Notes: generated by a model not told the origin, from the letters alone. DNA of 64,000 bases from Pseudomonadota bacterium (GCA_003247575.1 QJZC01000034.1:59321-123320); one strand, 5' to 3'; numbered from the stretch's first letter, positions 1 through 8,886 are shown. Translations and numbers: made by a program.

Positions 1-248
1 GTCGGACACTTCTTCGCATTCAAAGCGAGCCAAAAGGGCTGGCACAATCCATCAAACATGAAAGTTTCAGGACCAGTGATGCCATTCACACGCTAACCTC
101 CGGCGCTCTCGTAACTTCGAGATGGGAGATACGAGTGACCTCGCCAGCCCAGACACGTTCACGCGCTGATCCACCTGAACACTCGCGGATCCGGCCGAAC
201 CCTGGCGAGACGCAGCACTGGCAAGACGCATTTGCATGGGGAGTCATT

Positions 249-962
249 ATGCGCCTGAATAGCAGACCCACGAGTACAGTTCTCTCCGCCTCGCTCTTCG
301 CTTGGATCATCGGAATCGGAGTAGCCGGATCCGCCGCAGCCGATGGCTCGAGCGCGGGACCCAAGTTCGGACGCGCAATGATCCAGACGTGTTCCGGGGT
401 CGACCTGGACATCTCGGGTGTCGGGATCCTGCGCGAAGAGCCGTCCGACGAGGGCGTGAAGAAGGTTTCGGTTCGGCTGTTGGTCCGCGGACTGCCGGCG
501 GGCAAGCACGCCGTCCATATCCACGAGAACGGCACCTGCACGCCGACCTGCGGCGATGCCGGTGGACACTTCGATCCCGGTCCGAGCGAGTGCGTCGGCG
601 GAGCGAACGCCAATGGAAAGTGCTCCACACCCGACGCGAACCACCCGTACCACATGGGCGATCTCATCAACATCGAGTCGAAGGGTGAAGACTCGGTCTC
701 CGTCATGAACACCGAGACGAGCCGCATCACCCTCGATGAGGGACCACTCGGAATCTTCCAAGCGCATACGAACGATGCGAGCGCCGGCAGCACCTTCATC
801 ATCCACACCCTGCCCGACACCTACTGTCCCGACGGAACCTTGGTCGACCTGGGCGAGGACGCGCGCGCTTGCGCTGGCGGCTCTCGCATTGCGTGCGGGG
901 TGATCCAGCCGGTCAACTTCGATCCGGAATCGGACTGCCAGGGACCCTCCTGCATCCCCTGA
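249..962 (+). CDS. sodC: Secreted Cu/Zn superoxide dismutase (variant zinc site)
   Basis: Predicted to dismutate superoxide in the periplasm. The 237-residue product begins with a hydrophobic export signal (about residues 10-31, Ala-rich end). The start is an ATG preceded by GGGGAG five bases upstream; an in-frame GTG further up is less likely. Copper ligands are visible as H90 and H92 (HAVHIHENG), bridging H107 (GGHFDP) and H186 (IIHTLPD). H135 and D138 (HMGD) match zinc ligands, and the active-site arginine is R213 in GGSRIACGVI. The usual zinc histidine eight residues after the bridging one is not there; H132, three residues before H135, may replace it. The extra cysteines C97, C101, C115 and C125 are also unusual. 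Family assignment is secure; metal geometry is inferred. Confidence 0.88.
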   Translation: MRLNSRPTSTVLSASLFAWIIGIGVAGSAAADGSSAGPKFGRAMIQTCSGVDLDISGVGILREEPSDEGVKKVSVRLLVRGLPAGKHAVHIHENGTCTPTCGDAGGHFDPGPSECVGGANANGKCSTPDANHPYHMGDLINIESKGEDSVSVMNTETSRITLDEGPLGIFQAHTNDASAGSTFIIHTLPDTYCPDGTLVDLGEDARACAGGSRIACGVIQPVNFDPESDCQGPSCIP

Positions 963-994
963 GAGCTCGATCTGCTCTCGGCTTCGGCTGGCGG

Positions 995-1033
995 GTGGAA
1001 GCGATCGCGCCGCAGGTACGCGCTCGCTTCCAC
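995..1033. other. Hairpin downstream of sodC
   Basis: Perfect 10-base inverted arms (995-1004 and 1024-1033, GTGGAAGCGA and its complement) flank a 19-base loop that can itself pair. It lies between sodC and the convergent gene at 1093. No T-run follows on either strand, so it is not a classical intrinsic terminator, but it may protect transcript 3' ends. Confidence 0.55.
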
Positions 1034-1045
1034 TCCTCGGCCGAT

Positions 1046-1077
1046 CCGCTGACTCGGCCGGGCCGCTGACTCGGCCG
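1046..1077. repeat. Two-copy short tandem repeat
   Basis: The 15-base word CCGCTGACTCGGCCG occurs at 1046-1060 and again at 1063-1077, a 17-base period, between the 3' ends of sodC and the dienelactone-hydrolase-like gene. It looks like a small local duplication without coding role. Confidence 0.6.
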
Positions 1078-1092
1078 ATCCGCCGGCCGCGT

Positions 1093-1887
1093 TCAACGCA
1101 GCCGGCGTGCGAAGAACTCCAGGATCTCATCCACCGCCGCCCGGGTCGGTTCGCCTTCTCGATCGATCAGGTGGAGAGTCAGCACGCTGTGAGGCGGCAG
1201 CGGCACCTCGGGCGCGGCCGCCTCGTCGGGCAATACGCGACCCAGAAAGCGGTCCCCCAACGCCGCCTGGTAGTCTGCGAAGCGCTTCGCGCGGCACGCC
1301 CGATCGCCTTCGAAGCGATACGCCAGGACGGTCAGATCCTCGTCCTCGAGGCGTTTGCGCACGACCGCGAGTTCTTCGGGCGCAATGTGCATGCCGCCCG
1401 CTTGCAGGATCGGGAGCGACGGCTGCGACAAGACAGGCGCGAGAACACTCGGCTCGAGCATCAGCGACAGCGCGAAGTTTCCCGTGAAGCACATCCCGAT
1501 CGCGCCCACCCCCTTTCCGCCGCAGACCGGATGCGCGTGTGCAGCGAGAGCCCGCAACCACGAGGTCACCGGACTCGACCGATCGGCGGCGAAGGCGCTG
1601 AACTCGCGACGGATGCAGGCTCGCGCGACGGAGCCGATCATGTACAGCGGTGTTGGAGCTCGGCCCGCGGTCCCGAACAAATGCGGCATCCAGACCGTGA
1701 AGCCCGCGTCTCGCACTCGGCGCGCGAAGTCCGCGACCAAACGATAGATCCCGGGCATCTCGGACATCACGATCACGGCCGGGCCTTCCCCTGCAACGTA
1801 GACGCTGCGGGTAGCCCCATCGAACGTGAGCGAGCGAGCCTCGAAGTCGGCGAGCGAGTCGTCTAGCTGAGAGTTCCAGGTGGCCAC
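1093..1887 (-). CDS. Dienelactone hydrolase family protein
   Basis: A 264-residue cytoplasmic alpha/beta hydrolase of the dienelactone hydrolase type. The nucleophile is a cysteine in the elbow GMCFTGN (near residue 131) instead of serine, and the characteristic glutamate that activates it is E43 in SEMPG; both are hallmarks of the family. Family members hydrolyse dienelactones in chlorocatechol breakdown, but many act on other esters or lactones, and no aromatic-degradation gene lies nearby, so the substrate is unknown. The start is GTG, with a G-rich AAGGGGGGAAG ribosome site upstream. It is divergent from the methylthioribose kinase gene with about 140 bases between the starts. Confidence 0.85.
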   Translation of the reverse strand: MATWNSQLDDSLADFEARSLTFDGATRSVYVAGEGPAVIVMSEMPGIYRLVADFARRVRDAGFTVWMPHLFGTAGRAPTPLYMIGSVARACIRREFSAFAADRSSPVTSWLRALAAHAHPVCGGKGVGAIGMCFTGNFALSLMLEPSVLAPVLSQPSLPILQAGGMHIAPEELAVVRKRLEDEDLTVLAYRFEGDRACRAKRFADYQAALGDRFLGRVLPDEAAAPEVPLPPHSVLTLHLIDREGEPTRAAVDEILEFFARRLR

Positions 1888-2024
1888 GCCTCTTCCCCCC
1901 CTTTCGTGTCGTCAGCGTCGCGCCCGATCGCGATGCAACGCGGTCTGCGCCCCCGATTCTCTCACGGGTGGGCACGCGCGCAGCAAGCTTTGCCATCCCG
2001 ACCCAGCTGTGCTGGTATCTCAGC

Positions 2025-3308
2025 ATGCAGCCAGCTCCCCCCTCCACCCCCAAGGGCTATCGCGCACTCGGCGAGCGAGAGCTCGTCGCTTACCTAAGGT
2101 CGACGCCGGCTGCGGCGATCCTGGGCGGCGATCCGACCTCGTGGCGCGTGCGCGAGGTCGGAGATGGAAACCTCAACCTGGTCTCCATCGTCGAGGGACC
2201 GTCGTGCGGGCTCGCAGTGAAGCAAGCTCTCCCGTACGTGAGGCTGGTCGGCGAGAGCTGGCCACTCCCCCTCGACCGGGCGCACTTCGAGCAGCTCGCG
2301 CTGCGTGAGCAGGCCCGGCATGCCACGGGCCGAGTTCCGCGGATCGTGCACTACGACGAGGAGATGGCTCTGATCGCAATGGAGCTGCTCTCGCCGCACA
2401 TCATCCTGCGCCGCGGCATGATCGAGGGCATTCGATATCCGCTGTTCGCCGAACACATCGGCCAGTTCATCGCCCGAACCAGCTTCTACACGTCGGACCT
2501 CGCGCTCTCGGCCGCGGTCAAGAAGACGCTCTGGACACGCTTCGCACCCAACACCGCCCTCTGCAAGATCACGGAAGATCTGGTGTTCACGGAGCCGTAC
2601 CTCGAGGCCGAGAACAATCGTTGGACCACGCCACAGCTCGACTCCGACGTGCTGCGCCTGCGCGCCGACCGGCCGCTGAAGATCGCGATCTGTGAGCTCA
2701 AAGAAATCTTTCTGTGCCGATCACAGGCCTTGATCCACGGCGATCTGCACACGGGGTCGATCATGGTCACCGTGGACGACACGAAGGTGATCGATCCCGA
2801 ATTCGCATTCTGCGGCCCCATCGGGTTCGATCTGGGCGCCGTGATCGGCAATCTACTCCTGAACTATCTGAGCCAGCCGGGCCACGCGACGGCGCAGGAT
2901 CCGCGCACGGACTATGCGGAATGGGTACTCGACCAGCTGACCCGGGTCTGGCACGAGTTCGAACACGGCTTTCGCGTGCTCTGGTCCAAGGAGCACGCTG
3001 GCGACGCCTTTCCGAGTACCTTCTTCGCGAGCGATCCCGAAGCACTGGAGAGCGCGCAGGATCGCTACCTGAGGCGCGTGTTCGAGGATGCGCTCGGGTT
3101 CGCCGGCGCGAAGATGATCCGGCGGATCGTCGGGCTCGCTCACAACATCGATCTCGAGTGGATCTCGAGCCCCGACACGCGAGCACGGTGCGAGCGCAAC
3201 GGCCTCGAGCTCGGCCGCTCCCTGGTGCTCGAGCGGTCGGAGTTCTCGGACATCGCCACGGTCGCAGAAGCGGCGCGCGAGATCGCGAGCCGCAACCCAC
3301 CACTGTGA
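2025..3308 (+). CDS. mtnK: S-methyl-5-thioribose kinase
   Basis: Phosphorylates methylthioribose to methylthioribose-1-phosphate in the methionine salvage pathway. The 427-residue protein has the aminoglycoside-phosphotransferase fold: nucleotide-loop region near residues 35-60 (VGDGNLNLVS), the catalytic Brenner motif LIHGDLHTGS typical of MtnK, and the metal-binding DPEFAF segment followed by GFDLG. I chose the ATG giving MQPAPPSTPKG because it matches usual family starts; an upstream in-frame start would add 19 residues. The upstream ribosome site is weak. No mtnA, mtnB or mtnD is in the window. Its stop overlaps the GTG start of the next gene (GTGA), implying translational coupling with that oxygenase. 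Confidence 0.9.
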   Translation: MQPAPPSTPKGYRALGERELVAYLRSTPAAAILGGDPTSWRVREVGDGNLNLVSIVEGPSCGLAVKQALPYVRLVGESWPLPLDRAHFEQLALREQARHATGRVPRIVHYDEEMALIAMELLSPHIILRRGMIEGIRYPLFAEHIGQFIARTSFYTSDLALSAAVKKTLWTRFAPNTALCKITEDLVFTEPYLEAENNRWTTPQLDSDVLRLRADRPLKIAICELKEIFLCRSQALIHGDLHTGSIMVTVDDTKVIDPEFAFCGPIGFDLGAVIGNLLLNYLSQPGHATAQDPRTDYAEWVLDQLTRVWHEFEHGFRVLWSKEHAGDAFPSTFFASDPEALESAQDRYLRRVFEDALGFAGAKMIRRIVGLAHNIDLEWISSPDTRARCERNGLELGRSLVLERSEFSDIATVAEAAREIASRNPPL

Positions 3309-4003
3309 ACTGGCCCTCGGACGACTCGTGGAGCCAACTCGAGCTCGAGCTCGATGCACAGGGCGCGGCGACCCTGCCTGCGCTCGCGAGCGTGGCCGAA
3401 TGTGACCTGCTCGCGAGCCTCTACGACTCGGAAGAGCGGTTTCGCAAACGCATCCGCATGGATCAGCACGCCTACGGCCGCGGAGAGTACAAGTACTTCG
3501 CCTATCCGCTCCCCACCCCGGTCGAGGAGCTACGCCAGACCTTGTACCCCAGGCTCGCACCCATCGCGAATCGCTGGCAAGCCGCGCTCGGTCGCGAGGC
3601 GCGCTTTCCCGAACAGCTGTCGGGGTTCCTTGCAAGCTGCCACCTTGCCGGGCAGAAACGCCCCACGCCGCTGATGCTGAAGTACACGGCTGGAGACTAC
3701 AACCGCCTACACCAGGACCTGTACGGAGAGCACGTCTTCCCCCTGCAGCTGGTCCTGCTGCTGTCGTCTCCCGCGACCGACTTCACCGGAGGAGAGCTCG
3801 TGTTGACCGAGCAACGAGCCCGCATGCAATCTCGACCCCTCGTCCTGACCTTGAACAAAGGAGACGCGGCGATCTTCGCGGTACGCGAGCGCCCCGTGTC
3901 GAGCCCACGCGGCTACAGCCGCGCGCAGATGCGCCACGGTGTGAGTCAGATTCGATCAGGGAGTAGACACACCCTGGGGATCATCTTCCACGACGCGAGC
4001 TAG
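3305..4003 (+). CDS. 2-oxoglutarate/Fe(II)-dependent oxygenase (prolyl-hydroxylase-like)
   Basis: A 232-residue double-stranded beta-helix oxygenase. Iron ligands are H136 and D138 in LHQD and distal H211 in MRHGVSQ; R221 (SGSRHTLGII) fits the 2-oxoglutarate-binding arginine. This arrangement matches the prolyl 4-hydroxylase/YbiX-like branch. The GTG start overlaps the mtnK stop by four bases, so the two are probably made from one message. The substrate is unknown. The partnership with methylthioribose kinase suggests a role linked to methionine salvage or a sulfur-containing metabolite, but this is inference from position. It is not an acireductone dioxygenase (mtnD), whose cupin motifs are absent. 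Confidence 0.8.
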   Translation: MNWPSDDSWSQLELELDAQGAATLPALASVAECDLLASLYDSEERFRKRIRMDQHAYGRGEYKYFAYPLPTPVEELRQTLYPRLAPIANRWQAALGREARFPEQLSGFLASCHLAGQKRPTPLMLKYTAGDYNRLHQDLYGEHVFPLQLVLLLSSPATDFTGGELVLTEQRARMQSRPLVLTLNKGDAAIFAVRERPVSSPRGYSRAQMRHGVSQIRSGSRHTLGIIFHDAS

Positions 4004-4043
4004 CCCTACCGAGGCTGCTCGCGCGCGAGCTCCTTGAGCCCAG

Positions 4044-5576
4044 TCAGTCCAGTCGAGCGCGAGCGCCGGCGAGAAAGAGCCGGTAGGCCGGATTCGAAGT
4101 CTCATCGACGTACGTGTAGCCAAGGCCCCGAAGATGGGCCTGGAGCTCATCGAGCTCCCTGTCGGGAACCTGGATACCGGCGCAAACCCGGCCGTAGTCC
4201 GACCCATGGTTTCGGTAGTGGAAAAGGCTGATGTTCCAGCGCTCTCCCACGGCGTCGAGGAACCTGAGCAGCGCGCCCGGCCGCTCCGGAAACTCGAAGC
4301 GGAACACGCGCTCGTCGCGCGCACGCTCGGAGACCCCGCCGACCAGATGACGCGTGTGCAGCTTTGCGAATTCGTTGTGACTCAGATCGGTCACGGCATA
4401 GCCTTCGCGCTCGAGCGCATCGATGATCTGGTCGCGCTCCGAGCTACCGTGCTTGAGCTCCACACCGACGAAGACGTGCGCCACCTCGGCAGCTGCAAAG
4501 CGATAGTTGAACTCCGTAACCTGACGTCGCCCGATGGCTTTGCAGAAGGCACGGAAGCTGCCTGGACGCTCGGGGATGTCGACCGCGAGAATCGCCTCGC
4601 GCCCTTCTCCGAGCTCGGCTCGCTCGGCGACGTGGCGCAGACGGTCGAAGTTCATGTTTGCGCCGCTGTTGATACAGACGAATGTGCCGCCCAGATCTTG
4701 GCTGGAGTACACCCACTTCTTCAAACCAGCCACGGCGAGCGCACCCGCAGGCTCCACGATGCCGCGCGTATCCTCGTAGATATCCTTGATCGCCGCGCAG
4801 ATCTCGTCGGTATCCACCTCGATCATGTCGTCGATGAGCTGCTCGCAGAGTCGATAGGGCTCCGCTCCGACCTGGCGCACGGCGACTCCATCCGCGAACA
4901 CACCGACCTGGTCGAGCTCGATCCGCTTCCCGCCGCGTAGCGATGCGGTCATTCCCGCGGCATCCTCGGGCTCCACGCCGATGATGGCTATCTCGGGGCG
5001 CAACGCCTTCAGATACGCAGCTACGCCAGCGATCAGTCCGCCTCCGCCCACCGGCACGAAGACCGCGCGAATCGGCTCGGGGTGCTGCCGCATGAGCTCC
5101 ATGGCGATCGTGCCCTGACCAGCGATGACATCCGGATGATCGAAGGGCGGCACGAAGCTCAGTCCTTGATCGCGCGCCGTGCGCAATGCTGCGGCTTGCG
5201 CGTCGTCGTAACTACCGGCCACGATGCGCACCTCGGCCCCGAGCGCCTCGACTGCTCGTAGCTTGATCGCCGGGGCGGTCTCGGGGACGTACACGAGCGC
5301 GCGCACTCCCAAGCGCTCTGCGGCGAGCGCCACCCCCTGCGCATGATTCCCCGCGGAGCTGGCGACCACGCCTTGCTTGCGCACCGCGTCGGGCAGCTGC
5401 GCCATCATGTTGTACGCGCCACGCAGCTTGAAGCACGAGACCCGCGGCTGGAGCTCCTCGCGCTTGAGCAGGACGCGCACCCCCAATCGGGCCGACAGGC
5501 GCGGCGCCAGCTCGAGCGGCGACTCGATCGCAACGTCGTAGACCCGAGCACGTAGGATCCGCTCCAAGTACTGCAT
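4044..5576 (-). CDS. ilvA: Threonine dehydratase (biosynthetic, two ACT-like domains)
   Basis: Deaminates threonine to 2-oxobutanoate, the first committed step to isoleucine. The 510-residue protein has a PLP-dependent catalytic domain (about 1-320) with the lysine in SCFKLRGAYN, the nucleotide-loop SSAGNHAQG and the glycine-rich VPVGGGGLI phosphate clamp. A C-terminal regulatory region (about 330-510) contains two related segments (RPGSFRAFCKAIG and RPGALLRFLDAVG), as in isoleucine-inhibited enzymes of about 510 residues. The ATG giving MQYLERIL is the usual family start; a 21-residue upstream extension is unlikely. Transcribed toward the oxygenase gene, with only a 40-base convergent gap. 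Confidence 0.93.
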   Translation of the reverse strand: MQYLERILRARVYDVAIESPLELAPRLSARLGVRVLLKREELQPRVSCFKLRGAYNMMAQLPDAVRKQGVVASSAGNHAQGVALAAERLGVRALVYVPETAPAIKLRAVEALGAEVRIVAGSYDDAQAAALRTARDQGLSFVPPFDHPDVIAGQGTIAMELMRQHPEPIRAVFVPVGGGGLIAGVAAYLKALRPEIAIIGVEPEDAAGMTASLRGGKRIELDQVGVFADGVAVRQVGAEPYRLCEQLIDDMIEVDTDEICAAIKDIYEDTRGIVEPAGALAVAGLKKWVYSSQDLGGTFVCINSGANMNFDRLRHVAERAELGEGREAILAVDIPERPGSFRAFCKAIGRRQVTEFNYRFAAAEVAHVFVGVELKHGSSERDQIIDALEREGYAVTDLSHNEFAKLHTRHLVGGVSERARDERVFRFEFPERPGALLRFLDAVGERWNISLFHYRNHGSDYGRVCAGIQVPDRELDELQAHLRGLGYTYVDETSNPAYRLFLAGARARLD

Positions 5577-5639
5577 CGGCCACGAGTCTACCCGATCGCG
5601 CGGACCGCCTCTATGCACCGCACCACGGCGGGGGTGCAC

Positions 5640-5721
5640 CCCTGATCAATTAGATTTTTAGATCATTCTACAAATAACAATCAATTGGACGAATCCACGC
5701 GAGGAGCCGAACTTCTCCTCG
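5640..5721 (+). promoter_or_regulatory. AT-rich upstream region and leader hairpin of ahpC
   Basis: A roughly 50-base AT-rich patch (5643-5690), striking against the GC-rich background, lies about 150-200 bases before ahpC and just after the start of ilvA. It holds a TGATC/GATCA inverted pair around 5643-5665 and the direct repeat ATCAATT near 5644 and 5680. A perfect 7-base-arm hairpin follows (5700-5706 with 5715-5721). I infer promoter and operator sites for the peroxide-response operon; no OxyR, PerR or Fur consensus is clear. Confidence 0.45.
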
Positions 5722-5841
5722 AACACAATTTGGAGCGCGGTGGCGGAGAGCGCGGTGGCACCCCAGAGCGGGCGGTCGGCTCTCGCAGCGCTCCACGCAC
5801 TCGTACGGACCGCGTGCGCAACAAACGTGGAAGGAGTTCAC

Positions 5842-6405
5842 ATGTCGATCATCAACAGCAAGATCAAGCCATTTCGAGCAACCGCCTACGCGAACGGAGA
5901 GTTCATCGAGCTGACGGACCAGTCTCTGCTCGGGCGCTGGTCCATCGTGTTCTTCTATCCGGCAGACTTCACGTTCGTCTGTCCGACGGAGCTCGGAGAC
6001 CTGGCGGATCACTACGACCAGCTCAAGTCGATGGGAGTCGAGGTCTACTCCGTCTCCACGGATACCCACTTCACCCACAAGGCGTGGCACGACGCATCGG
6101 ATACGATCAAGAAGATCCAGTTCCCGATGGTCGGCGACCCGACCGGCACGATCACGCGCAACTTCGACGTGATGATCGAGGAGCAGGGCCTGGCGCTGCG
6201 CGGGACCTTCGTGGTCAACCCCGAGGGAGAGATCAAGGTCGCCGAGATCCACGACCTCGGGATCGGGCGCTCGGCGGCAGAGCTGGTGCGGAAGGTCCAG
6301 GCAGCCCAGTACGTTGCCTCCCACGACGGCGAGGTATGCCCCGCCAAGTGGACCCCAGGCGAAGAGACGCTCAAGCCCTCGCTCGATCTCGTCGGCAAGA
6401 TCTGA
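5842..6405 (+). CDS. ahpC: Alkyl hydroperoxide reductase peroxiredoxin subunit
   Basis: Reduces hydrogen peroxide, organic hydroperoxides and peroxynitrite with electrons from AhpF. The product is 187 residues, the same length as the Escherichia coli enzyme. Peroxidatic C47 sits in DFTFVCPTE and resolving C166 in GEVCPAKW, making it a typical two-cysteine peroxiredoxin. The start MSIINSKIKPF matches family starts and is preceded by AAGGAG. The gene is followed after 121 bases by ahpF on the same strand; a strong hairpin between them could set different transcript levels for the two subunits. Confidence 0.96.
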   Translation: MSIINSKIKPFRATAYANGEFIELTDQSLLGRWSIVFFYPADFTFVCPTELGDLADHYDQLKSMGVEVYSVSTDTHFTHKAWHDASDTIKKIQFPMVGDPTGTITRNFDVMIEEQGLALRGTFVVNPEGEIKVAEIHDLGIGRSAAELVRKVQAAQYVASHDGEVCPAKWTPGEETLKPSLDLVGKI

Positions 6406-6415
6406 CCCCTGGCCC

Positions 6416-6451
6416 GGAGCGCGCTCCACACGGAGGGAGCGCGCTCCCTCC
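6416..6451 (+). other. Intercistronic hairpins between ahpC and ahpF
   Basis: A perfect 20-base palindrome at 6432-6451 (GGAGGGAG, CGCG loop, CTCCCTCC) is preceded by a 12-base palindrome at about 6416-6427 built from the same GGAGCGCGCTCC core. No T-run follows. The position between ahpC and ahpF suggests an RNA-stabilising or processing hairpin that favours ahpC message, or partial attenuation. Confidence 0.6.
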
Positions 6452-6526
6452 ATTCGAGGTCTCCCCAAGGCTACCGCGAGGTGCCCCTCGCGGGTCGTCA
6501 AGATCCTGAATCACTGGAGGAATCCC

Positions 6527-8116
6527 ATGTTGGATGTGAGCATGCAGTCGCAACTGCGCCAACACTTCGAGAAGCTGTCCCAACCGATCGAGCTCGTAGC
6601 GGAGCTGGACTCGAGCGAAGCATCCGAACGCGTGCGCGAGCTTCTGACCGAGTTGACCGCGCTCTCGGATCAGCTGACCTGGCGAGAGGGCTCGGTCGCG
6701 GCCGCCCGTTTGCCAACGTTCGCGGTCGGGACACCCGGCACCCGCGGACGGCTCCGATTCTCGGGGCTGCCGCTCGGGCATGAGTTCTCTTCTCTGGTGC
6801 TGGCCATCCTTCAGACCGGTGGACACCCGCCAGTGCTCGATCCCGAGGTCCGAAGCGCGATCGAAGCGCTCCGCGAGCCCCGAGATTTCGAGACCTTCGT
6901 CTCGCTCTCGTGTCAGACGTGCCCCGGAGTGGTACAGGCCCTGAACGTCTTCGCACTGCTGAATCCACACATCTCCCACACGATGGTCGATGGAGCGCTC
7001 TTCCAAAGCGAGGTGGAAGCGCGCAACGTACGAGCCGTACCCACGGTGTTCGAGAACGGCGAACCCTTCGCCCAGGGTGCGATCAGCGCGGAGCAGATCC
7101 TCGAAAAGCTCGATACGACAGTCGCACGCAGGCAAGCCAAACTGCTCTCGCAGAAGGGCCCATTCGATGCGTTGATCATCGGTGGAGGTCCCGCGGGATC
7201 TGCTGCAGCCATCTACTGCGCGCGCAAAGGCATTCGAACGGGTCTCGTCGCAGAGCGCTTCGGCGGGCAGCTGATGGATACCCTCTCGATCGAGAACTTC
7301 ATTTCCGTCCAGGAGACCGAGGGGCCCACCCTCACGCGCCAGCTCGAAGCGCACGTACGTCGCTACGAAGTCGACCTGATGCTCGAGCAGCGCGTAAGCG
7401 AGCTGCTCGACGCCGAGAAGAGTCCCGACGGCTTCGTACACGCCAAGCTCGAATCGGGCGCAGTCCTACGCGCGCGCGTCGTCGTCGTGGCGACGGGCGC
7501 GCGCTGGCGCAACCTGGGAGTCCCCGGCGAAGCCGAATATCGCAACCGGGGAGTCGCATACTGCCCCCACTGTGACGGCCCTCTGTTCCGCGGGAAACGA
7601 GTCGCGGTGATCGGCGGCGGCAACTCGGGAGTGGAAGCAGCCATCGACCTGGCCGGCATCGTAGAGCATGTCACCTTGATCGAGTTCGACCGCGAGCTGC
7701 GCGCCGACCAAGTCCTACAGGACCGAGCTCGCTCGTTGCCCAACGTAGAGGTCCGGGTCAACACCGAAACCACCGAGATCCTGGGAAACGGCCGCGGAGT
7801 GACCGGAGCCGTACTGCGCGATCGAGAAAGTGGCAAGTCGGACCCACTCGAGCTCGATGGCGTCTTCGTACAGATCGGGTTGGTACCGAATAGCGAGTGG
7901 TTGCGTGGAAGCAGGGTCGAGCTCGACCCACGCGGGGAGGTCCAGGTGGATGCGCGCGGGCGCACGTCGGCTCCGGGCATCTTCGCTGCGGGCGATGCCA
8001 CGACCAGCCCGACCAAGCAGATCGTCATTGCCATGGGAGATGGGGCGAATGCGGCCCTGGGAGCTTTCGACTACCTGATTCGCTCGGGTCCAGCGCAGAC
8101 AGCGCAGACCGACTAG
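6527..8116 (+). CDS. ahpF: Alkyl hydroperoxide reductase flavoprotein subunit
   Basis: FAD-dependent disulfide reductase that passes electrons from NAD(P)H to AhpC. The 529-residue protein has an N-terminal tandem thioredoxin-like domain (about 1-200) with redox motif CQTCPGVVQ, an FAD-binding GGGPAG near residue 218, a thioredoxin-reductase-type active site CPHCDG near residue 345, and a pyridine-nucleotide site GGGNSG. The C-terminal FAD contact GIFAAGDATTSPTKQI is intact. The start ATG (MLDVSMQSQL) follows GGAGG by six bases. Length and domain order match E. coli AhpF (521 residues). It forms an operon with ahpC. Confidence 0.96.
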   Translation: MLDVSMQSQLRQHFEKLSQPIELVAELDSSEASERVRELLTELTALSDQLTWREGSVAAARLPTFAVGTPGTRGRLRFSGLPLGHEFSSLVLAILQTGGHPPVLDPEVRSAIEALREPRDFETFVSLSCQTCPGVVQALNVFALLNPHISHTMVDGALFQSEVEARNVRAVPTVFENGEPFAQGAISAEQILEKLDTTVARRQAKLLSQKGPFDALIIGGGPAGSAAAIYCARKGIRTGLVAERFGGQLMDTLSIENFISVQETEGPTLTRQLEAHVRRYEVDLMLEQRVSELLDAEKSPDGFVHAKLESGAVLRARVVVVATGARWRNLGVPGEAEYRNRGVAYCPHCDGPLFRGKRVAVIGGGNSGVEAAIDLAGIVEHVTLIEFDRELRADQVLQDRARSLPNVEVRVNTETTEILGNGRGVTGAVLRDRESGKSDPLELDGVFVQIGLVPNSEWLRGSRVELDPRGEVQVDARGRTSAPGIFAAGDATTSPTKQIVIAMGDGANAALGAFDYLIRSGPAQTAQTD

Positions 8117-8241
8117 CAGGGATGTTTCACCAGGTTCCTGCGATGGCTCTGGACTCGCGTCTGCCGGGCCTCCTCGCGGACTCAAACGGCCCGGCGGCCG
8201 CGATTCCCGAGCCTCTCCACCGGGATGGTGAGATATCCGCG

Positions 8242-8886
8242 CTAGCAGGGTGCCGCGAAGGTCCGGCTCGAGCTGCTGCTCTGCTGCCGCAGTCGAGCGG
8301 TGAGTTCGGCGCTCGCAGCGAGCGCTTCGAACTCCTCGTTGAGGGTCGGCATCTGAACGCCCGCTTCGATCGCGCTGCGCAGCCTGAGGTAGCTGCGCAG
8401 CTGGATCGGTAGTCGCCAGAGCAGCTTCGAGACGATCCTCTGAACGAGCGAGTACCGCTCGGCGAGCACGTCATCGAGCACGACGAAGACGTGCGACGTA
8501 CAGTTGAGCGCGCCGAGCCGCTTGGTCAGCGGGTAGTAGGGCTGCTGCATTCCAGCTGAATGACTACGCTTTAACGCTAGCTCGAGGGCGCGCTCTCGCT
8601 GCCGAGGTGTCAAGACGAGCTCAGGGGACTGATGCACGAGGTAGCCGCCACGCGTGATCCGCTCGAACACGACCTCCTCGGTGGAGAGAAGGCGGTGCGC
8701 ACAGACGAAGTCGCCGAATGCATGGGCCAACTGGCAGGAGACTCCCTTCGGGCCGGCGACTTCCACGGAGTAACAGAAGTCGCTCACCGTGGCGACGGGT
8801 CCGCCGGCTATGGAGGCGACCCCCAGAGGATACAGCCGAATCGGGTGCTCCTCCGAGAGCACGAAGCGCGCTTGGGCCCGACCCAT
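8242..8886 (-). CDS. Uncharacterised protein, possibly DUF4105/NlpC-like
   Basis: A 214-residue protein I cannot place firmly. No signal peptide or membrane segment is evident. A central stretch (about residues 55-150) contains HAFGDFV, a basic helix and then YYPLTKRLGALNCTSHVF; an Asn-Cys-Thr following a YxxLxxR-type segment recalls the catalytic cysteine region of DUF4105 and other papain-like families. The C-terminus is serine-rich. If it is such an enzyme, C and H residues in this block would be catalytic, but this is a weak resemblance. The start is an ATG without a clear ribosome site. It is followed by 125 bases of gene-free sequence before ahpF's end, tail to tail. Confidence 0.5.
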   Translation of the reverse strand: MGRAQARFVLSEEHPIRLYPLGVASIAGGPVATVSDFCYSVEVAGPKGVSCQLAHAFGDFVCAHRLLSTEEVVFERITRGGYLVHQSPELVLTPRQRERALELALKRSHSAGMQQPYYPLTKRLGALNCTSHVFVVLDDVLAERYSLVQRIVSKLLWRLPIQLRSYLRLRSAIEAGVQMPTLNEEFEALAASAELTARLRQQSSSSSRTFAAPC

